Assembly: GCF_016808335.1 (NCBI RefSeq)
Contig: NC_053141.1
Span: 23,922,261-23,986,260, forward strand
DNA: 64,000 nucleotides
Source of the DNA: Panicum virgatum
Taxonomy: Eukaryota > Streptophyta > Magnoliopsida > Poales > Poaceae
Reading direction: 5' to 3'
The notes under the pieces were generated by a model, which saw nothing but the letters and a program-made list of their open reading frames with translations, was not told the DNA's origin and ran no database searches. The translations under genes and the position numbers were made by a program. Below are positions 58,801-64,000 of the stretch, piece after piece (the stretch's first letter is position 1; every line of letters starts with the position of its first letter).

Positions 58801-59132
58801 CGCTACTGCTGCTCAGTTCCTGCCGACTCGAGGGAGTTCGTCCAGCGCTACCAGGACTACGAGGACTTCTAGGTGTTCGTCTCCCAGTCGACGTCCCTGT
58901 GGCGCCCTGCTTCAGCTTCGTAGAGCTTTTATCATATTTTTTTGTACTCCGCTTCCGCTGTATCAGACATTTTGTCATTAATGTAATAAATAACATTCTT
59001 ATTCGCTTCATTATATCTTTTTACGTGATATGTGCTATGATATACTGTTCATTCTGTTGTATATACGTGTGACTTGATCCTGGCACGTATATGATTGCTC
59101 GGTTTATGTTCTTTTATAAACCGGGTGTTACA
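55852..59132 (+). repeat. 3' LTR of F, 3281 bp
   Basis: It matches the 5' LTR with scattered substitutions and a one- or two-base change in a T run near 56020. Confidence 0.94.
57673..58872 (+). CDS. Putative LTR-encoded spliced small ORF, 3' LTR of F (exons 57673-57762 and 58817-58872)
   Basis: Same structure as in the 5' LTR; exon 2 is 90 nt and exon 3 is 56 nt, with no stop before the last codon. One substitution changes Phe to Ser in DVDPSEEP. Poly(A) signal at 58985-58990. Function unknown. Confidence 0.45.
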
Positions 59133-59137
59133 GAAGG

Positions 59138-60883
59138 CCCTGCCGAGAGCCCTGCCGACCACGAAATAGGAGGAAGCACCAACCACTCCAAGGCCATGAG
59201 GTTGCGGTGGCAGAACAACCAAAACAACAACAAGAGAGGTGCCAGCCACGAAATGAGCACTTCGAGCAGCTTCTCGAGAAGCCGTGTACCAATCACGGCT
59301 TCTCGGTGAAGCACAAGTTCAAGGACTGCGACCTCATGAAGCACCTCCTCTAGCAGACCGGCAGGAACGGGAATGACGACCGCGACAAGCAACCACCCGT
59401 TGATCCAAAGAAGGAGAAGCCGGTGGAGGAGAAGTTCCCGGATGTCGATTGCTGTCTCGTCATCATCGGCGGTTTGGAAGACGACTGCTCCAAGTGCCAA
59501 CAGAAGGTACGGGTCCACAAAGTTTGTTCCGCAGGAAGTGCAGCTCCGAAGAAGCTGAGGTGGGCATCCTCCCCAAACATCTTCGACCAAGATGACCACC
59601 CACCGAACGTGCCTCGGCCAGGGAGCTACCCGCTCGTTGTCGATCCCGTCGTCAACAACATGAGACTGGCCAAGGTACTGATGGATGGGGACAGCAGCCT
59701 TAATATTGTTTACATCGACATGCTCGACACCATGGGGATCCAACGATCCTGCTTGCGGACCTCCCACTTCCCGTTCTATGGCATTTTGCTGGGAATGAAG
59801 GCCTACCTGGTCAGCAACCTCGATCTCCCGGTCACCTTCGACTGCAAAGGCAACTTTCACACGGAGACCCTCACTTTCGATGTCGTCGACTGGAAGGGGG
59901 TATACCATGCCATTCTAGGACGCACTGCATATGCCAAGTTCAAGGTGGTGCCCAACTACACCTACCTCAAGCTCAAGCTCTCCGGACCAAACGGCGTCAT
60001 CACTGTGAGCGGGTCCTTTGAGCAAGCTTACACCAGCAGCCGCTAGTATTTCGATCTCGCCTCCACGGCCGCGAACGCGGCAGAACTCAGGCAGCTCCGC
60101 TCCACCGTCGCCGAGTGCCGTCCCGACCCGAGCAAGCCTAGCTATACGCCCGCCTTCATCGCGACCGAGGAAAACAAGCCAGTTGCCGTAGACGCTGATG
60201 ACCTGACCAAGTCCATTCGGATCGGGGCACAGCTGTCGGCCAAATAGGAACTCATGCTCATCGACTTCCTCCACGCCAACAATGACACTTTTGCCTGGAA
60301 GCCCTCCGACATGCCAGACATTTTGCCGAGATCCGTGCCCATTCATCAATGACTGCGCCACTTCGATGACGACAGACGCAGGGCCATAGGAGTAGAGATA
60401 GCTAAGACTTTAGCTGCATGCTTCATCAAAGAAGTGTATCACTCTAACTGGCTATCTAACGCAGTCCTTGTAAAGAAGAAGACTGGTCAATGGAGGATGT
60501 GTGTCGATTACACCAGCCTGAACAAGGCATGCCCCAAAGATCATTTCGCTCTACCTAGAATAGACCAAGTAGTAGATTCCACCTCCGGGTGCGAGATTCT
60601 GTCCTTTCTTGGACGCCTACTCTGGCTATCATCAAATTGCGATGAAGGAATTCGACCAGCTCATGACATCTTTCTCCACTCCGTCCGGTTCGTATTGTTA
60701 TGTAACGATGCCGTTCGGCTTAAAGAATGCGGGTGCGACCTATCGGTGCTGCATACAGTCATGTTTTGCTGACCAAATCAACCCGCCAGTAGACCCAGAC
60801 CAGATGGAGCCTCCACGGCCGACGGTCGCGGTTTACGTCGATGACATTGTCGTCAAGACCCAGGTGGCGGAAGAATTGGTAGC
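59138..60883 (+). pseudogene. pol: gag end, protease and RT start of element D
   Basis: In order: a knuckle-like CTNHGFSVKHKFKDC (about 59288-59332); a protease region with LMDGDSSLNIVY (the usual form is DGGSS) and ILGRTAYAKF; then a reverse transcriptase with AVLVKKKTGQWRMCVDYTSLN, MPFGLKNAGATY and YVDD (60834-60845). In-frame stops lie at 59351, 60044, 60245 and 60350, with a frameshift near 60608. The frame breaks at 60883, soon after the YVDD box, where element G starts. It is not functional. Confidence 0.82.
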
Positions 60884-61996
60884 TGTCGGATTGCTTATCC
60901 GGCAAGTCCACCAGGGGTATACCCGGCGGTAGATTTGTAGGTGAAATGGGGATTCCGGAGCCAAGAGTTAGATGGTTGTGAGATGAAGCTAGGGTTTAGA
61001 TAGGTTCGGGCCGCTCGGGAGCATAATACCCTACGTCCTGTGTTTTGTGTATTGTATGAATGATCGGATGATGAGATGTGTGTTTTTCTATGGGTCTCCT
61101 CATGGTTCCTTTATAGGCTAGGTGCCATGAGTTACAAGTAAGGGAGGATATCTACTCGGTTTGTTACATGGAATCAGGTCGGTTGAGATCCCTAGATATC
61201 CGGAATCCATATCCGCGCCTTGATCCTGATCCTCGGAGGAACCTTTCGATGTCCAGCCGAGTGCCTATCCGCCGGGTAGTCATGCAGAGTGGCCCCGCCC
61301 GAGTAGGTACCTAGTCGGGAGATATCTACTCGGTTGGAAGGTACCCGGATGTACGTCCGTCAAGCCCCCGAGTGCTGAAGAGCTTGAGCCGAATCTTGAT
61401 GGTTGAATTGTTGCGAAGTTCTTCGAGACCCAAATGATGATTCTTGTCTCCTTTTTAGTCTTCAATGGGATGCGCCCTAGGGTACACCCGTTGGTTGTGG
61501 CCCCCGAGCCTCAGAAGGTTTCGAAGAAGCTTTTCGAGGGTCAATAAAAAAGCCTTGTTTGCCCGAATTCCCATGCTGCCTGAGCGCCCAGGTTGCCATG
61601 TTGCTTTGTCATTTACCCAGTCATTCATCGAATTGGATTTGTTTGACCCTGGAGTCATACCGTCCAGCCCTCGAGCAGGATTGCTGGCGGAGTCGCGGAG
61701 ACACGCCAAGTAGTTGTGGCGCCCAACCCCTGAACAGGGACGCTAGCGGAGTCGCGGAGACACACTGACTGGTTGCAGCGCCCAGCCCCCGAGCAGGGTC
61801 GCTGGCGGGGTCACGGAGACACGCCGAGTAGTTACGGCGCCCAACCCCCGAGCAGGGTTGCTGGCGGAGTCACGGAGATACACCGAGTAGTTGCGGCGAC
61901 CAGCCCCCGAGCAGGGTCGCTGGCAGAGTCACAAAGACATGCCGAGTGGTTGAGTCATCCTGGTAATTCATATTTTTACCCTTGGTCTTGACTACA
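60884..61996 (+). repeat. 5' LTR of G (end approximate)
   Basis: TG start at 60884. The right end is uncertain; CTTGACTACA at 61987-61996 is one candidate. It includes the 59-bp tandem array. Confidence 0.45.
61660..61954 (+). repeat. Tandem repeat, 59-bp unit, 5 copies
   Basis: Units begin at 61660, 61719, 61778, 61837 and 61896, each with a form of GCGCCCAGCCCCCGAGCAGG followed by GCTGGCGGAGTCACGGAGA. Spacing is exactly 59 between every pair; copies differ by point changes. Confidence 0.88.
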
Positions 61997-62251
61997 ACGG
62001 GCAGAAAGTTACCATTGGGGGCTCGCTCCTTGCCGAGTACGACTCGGTCAGTTTCTGGAAAGTCGATTCGAATTCCGCGCAATCTTTGGGGTTGCCGTTG
62101 CTTACGCATCCTATCCTCTTTACAAGGGGAAGGGCCCGGCTCGCGGAGGGCTACCCGTTCCCTTGTCTTCCTACATTCACCTTCTCACCTCCTTGCCTTC
62201 AGTCGTCCTATCCATTCTTCTGTAGATCCGATCCTCTTGCAGCCACATGGA

Positions 62252-63916
62252 ATGGCCTGCGTCTCACCGAAGTCTTCCTCCTCTGCATCGGGGAGCACTG
62301 GCGATGTGCCGCCGCCTTCAGAGAGGTGGGCGCCGAGCACCCTGCGGGAGGAGGACATCCAAGGTCTGGTGGAGCGCGGCCTCCTCCCCGAGAAGGTGAT
62401 CTTGGGGTGGAAGTGCTGATACAGGGTGGACTTCCCGACGGAGGACCGCACAGAGATAGTGGTCTTCCGGTCCTTCTATGAGAAGGGCTTCGCTTTGCCC
62501 GCGGGGGCCTTCTTCCACGGGCTCCTTTTCTTCTACGGGCTTGAGGTAATTCATCTCAAGCCGAACTCCATCACGCAGATCGCGATTTTCATTCATTTGT
62601 GTGAGGCGTTCTTGGGTATCACCCCGCACTTCAACCTATGGCGGGCGCTGTACCACCTGAAGGGGTACCCGACCAACGCCCGCCACAGCATAGTGGACGG
62701 TGCCGCCTTCTCCCTGCGCCAGGGTCGCTCATATCCAGCTCTGGAGCTCCGGGACAGCAACAAGGGGTGGAACAAGGAGTGGTTCGTGGTCTCGAACCCA
62801 GCTCCTTGTCTGTCTGCTCGCACCGTCTGCGCACCAGAGTACCGCATGTGTTGGGAGGAGCTGCCGACTGAGGAGGAAATGGTCCAGTGACGCTTCTCCT
62901 CGACGAGATCATCGGCCTGTCGGCCCAGGGGCTGACAGGTGCTGTGGTGGCCCTGTCCTTCAGTAAACGGCTAGTGCAGCCCATTCAGGACAGGGTGCAC
63001 CCTGGCTTTGAGTACTAGGGTCACCAGGACCCGACCCGGGGGCAGAACCGAAAGGTCCCCCGAGAAGAAGCTTCAAACCGGGTCGCCTGCATGATGCAGG
63101 GGGTGATCAGGGATAAAGGGTGCCCAAATGCATATTGCTTGAACGGCCGACTAGAGCCGTGAGTATTCTCCGCTTTTCCAATCTGTTCTGCTTTTATTCC
63201 GAGTTGTTCTATTTTTATTCCAAGTCGTTCTGTTTTTGCTCTAGAATTGTTTTCACCACACTTTCCATATGCGGCGCAATCATTGGGTTGTAACAAACTC
63301 AGAATGTCTTCTGTCTTCCAGGCAAAAGTTTTGGAGTACTGGTCCCCTGCTCCCCTGCCAGAGGGCGATGCAGGGAAGAATGCCGCCGCCTCGGCCAATC
63401 TGAAGGAGTCAGACGCGGCGGATCTGGAGATATCGTCTGACTCGTTCGTTGGAGGCGAGTCAGACGTTGAAGTCATAGGGGCCAGTGTCCCTCCCAACCC
63501 ATCGGCGCCGCGACGGCGGAGGAGGAGGCAGGCCATTCGGAAGATCTCGGCCTCCAAGGCTGGCATGAGGGGGGCCCTGCCCAAGGGGACCCTTGCCTCC
63601 ACCTCGAGGTCGGGGAGTGAAGAGCCGCGGGCGGAGGATGCCCCGAGTTGTCTGGCAAGGGTACTGGCGCCGGCGCCGCCCGTGCAGAAGGCAAGGCAGC
63701 GCTGGGGCTGACGCGCATGGAAGGCATCAGGTCTCCCCTGCTCGTGGCCCAGTCGCAACCGCCCGCCGCACCGTTGAAGCTGACTTTCAACATGCGCCGC
63801 AGCGGGTTGTAAGCAGATCACAATTGCAGTCCCTTTTGTTTGCTTTGAATCTTGAATTGCTCTTTGACACTGCGGAATTGTTGGCTTCGCAGGAAGAGGA
63901 AGGCGGAGGAGTCCGC
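62252..63916 (+). pseudogene. ORF0-type gene, Transposase_28 family, decayed
   Basis: The ATG at 62252 reads [14 protein letters not shown]. The conserved part has VVFRSFYEKGFALPAGAFF, HLKPNSITQIAIFIHLCEAF, FNLWRALYHLKGYP and FVVSNPAP, the pattern of the family called 'putative gypsy type transposon' (PF04195) that sits upstream of gag in RIRE2-type elements. Breaks: TGA at 62417-62419, a frameshift near 62885, TAG near 63016. A Ser/Arg-rich part follows at 63322-63711 with KVLEYWSPAPLP. Splice-like sites occur at 63159/63321 (GTGAGT ... CTTCCAG) and 63806/63892, but the frame does not carry cleanly across the first. Function of the family is unknown to me. Confidence 0.65.
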
Positions 63917-64000
63917 TGATGAGACCTGACGGGTCGAGGCAGCCATATCTCCTCCATCGGTGGGGAGCCCACCATGGACCCGCACTCGTTGGGAGGTGGT

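Larger units (their letters stand above)
50463..59132 (+). mobile_element. Element F: non-autonomous Tekay-type element, TSD GAAGG
   Basis: GAAGG flanks it at 50458-50462 and 59133-59137; it lies in gag of D. LTRs 50463-53741 and 55852-59132 are nearly identical, so it is young. The 2.1-kb interior has a primer site, leader, gag-like/protease ORF and polypurine tract but no reverse transcriptase, RNase H or integrase. It would need an A-like helper in trans. Confidence 0.93.
18292..60883 (+). mobile_element. Element D: degenerate Tat/RIRE2-type Ty3-gypsy, split by M, F and G
   Basis: Segments: 18292-19682 (LTR, primer site, gag start), 48652-50462 (gag) and 59138-60883 (gag end, protease, reverse transcriptase). 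Removing M and F with one copy of each TSD gives a continuous gag-pol order, which shows all three belong to one element. Many stops and frameshifts mark it as the oldest coding element here. It is truncated in the reverse transcriptase by G; the remainder of D, including its 3' LTR, must be beyond the window. Confidence 0.8.
60884..64000 (+). mobile_element. Element G: RIRE2/Tat-like element carrying an ORF0-type gene (right end outside)
   Basis: The sequence changes abruptly from RT coding to TGTCGGATTGCTTATCC, an LTR start common in grass gypsy elements, and further on has the phrase GGTTCGGGCCGCTCGGGAGC-ATAATACCCTACGTCCTG also typical of such LTRs. The left flank is GTAGC. The LTR end and primer site could not be placed. 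An ORF0-type gene follows in the same sense. Confidence 0.65.

Noticed and set aside
63159..63321. A confident intron in the ORF0-type gene of G
   Set aside because: Splice-site-like ends are present, but joining them does not carry the frame and the gene has other breaks, so it is only mentioned.

Overview
The window is plant nuclear DNA, most likely from a grass, and I find no host gene in it. It is a stack of LTR retrotransposons inserted into one another. The grass call rests on GC-rich, TATA-bearing LTRs of 1 to 4 kb, on Tekay-type chromovirus, Athila-type and Tat/RIRE2-type Ty3-gypsy elements plus one copia-type solo LTR, and on the total density of nested elements. This is typical of intergenic or pericentromeric heterochromatin. 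Species cannot be fixed from the sequence alone.

Layout. (1) 1-8807: element A, a nearly complete Tekay-type chromovirus on the minus strand, with one gag-pol reading frame interrupted by a 110-bp intron-like gap. (2) 8808-18291: remnants of older elements (H, J, K), broken by two solo LTRs: C (8871-12984, TSD TTATG) and I (13963-15314, TSD TGTGG). (3) 18292-60883: a degenerate Tat-type element D, split three times. Into D went an Athila-type element M (19683-48646, TSD GCGAC), a non-autonomous Tekay-type element F (50463-59132, TSD GAAGG) and element G (from 60884). Inside M sit element B (20806-38806, TSD CATTC), solo LTR E (39134-42463, TSD TTCAA) and a copia-type solo LTR L (45795-47304, TSD GGAAG). 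Inside the 3' LTR of B sits a non-coding Athila-like element N (21403-30734, TSD ATAAC). (4) 60884-64000: element G, with an LTR-like start, a 59-bp tandem repeat and a decayed ORF0-type gene (Transposase_28 family).

How the parts relate. A has all the enzymes needed for transposition. B and F share A's LTR family, tRNA-Met primer site and polypurine tract but lack reverse transcriptase and integrase, so they look like passengers that would depend on an A-like helper. Their interior is a patchwork. It holds a fossil polypurine-tract/LTR junction of a second family, an unfamiliar N-terminal coding block shared by both, and (in F) a protease taken from an A-like parent.

The most interesting signals are these. 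The Tekay-type LTRs each carry what looks like a small spliced gene of their own: exon 2 varies only in multiples of three, exon 3 is 56 nt in all six copies, and the junction is in phase. An unrelated-looking LTR (C) carries an exon pair of the same design. A hairpin sits just upstream of the polypurine tract and has kept its structure while its stem changed. Gag of A contains a clean GT-AG intron. All RNA-level claims are inferences from sequence.
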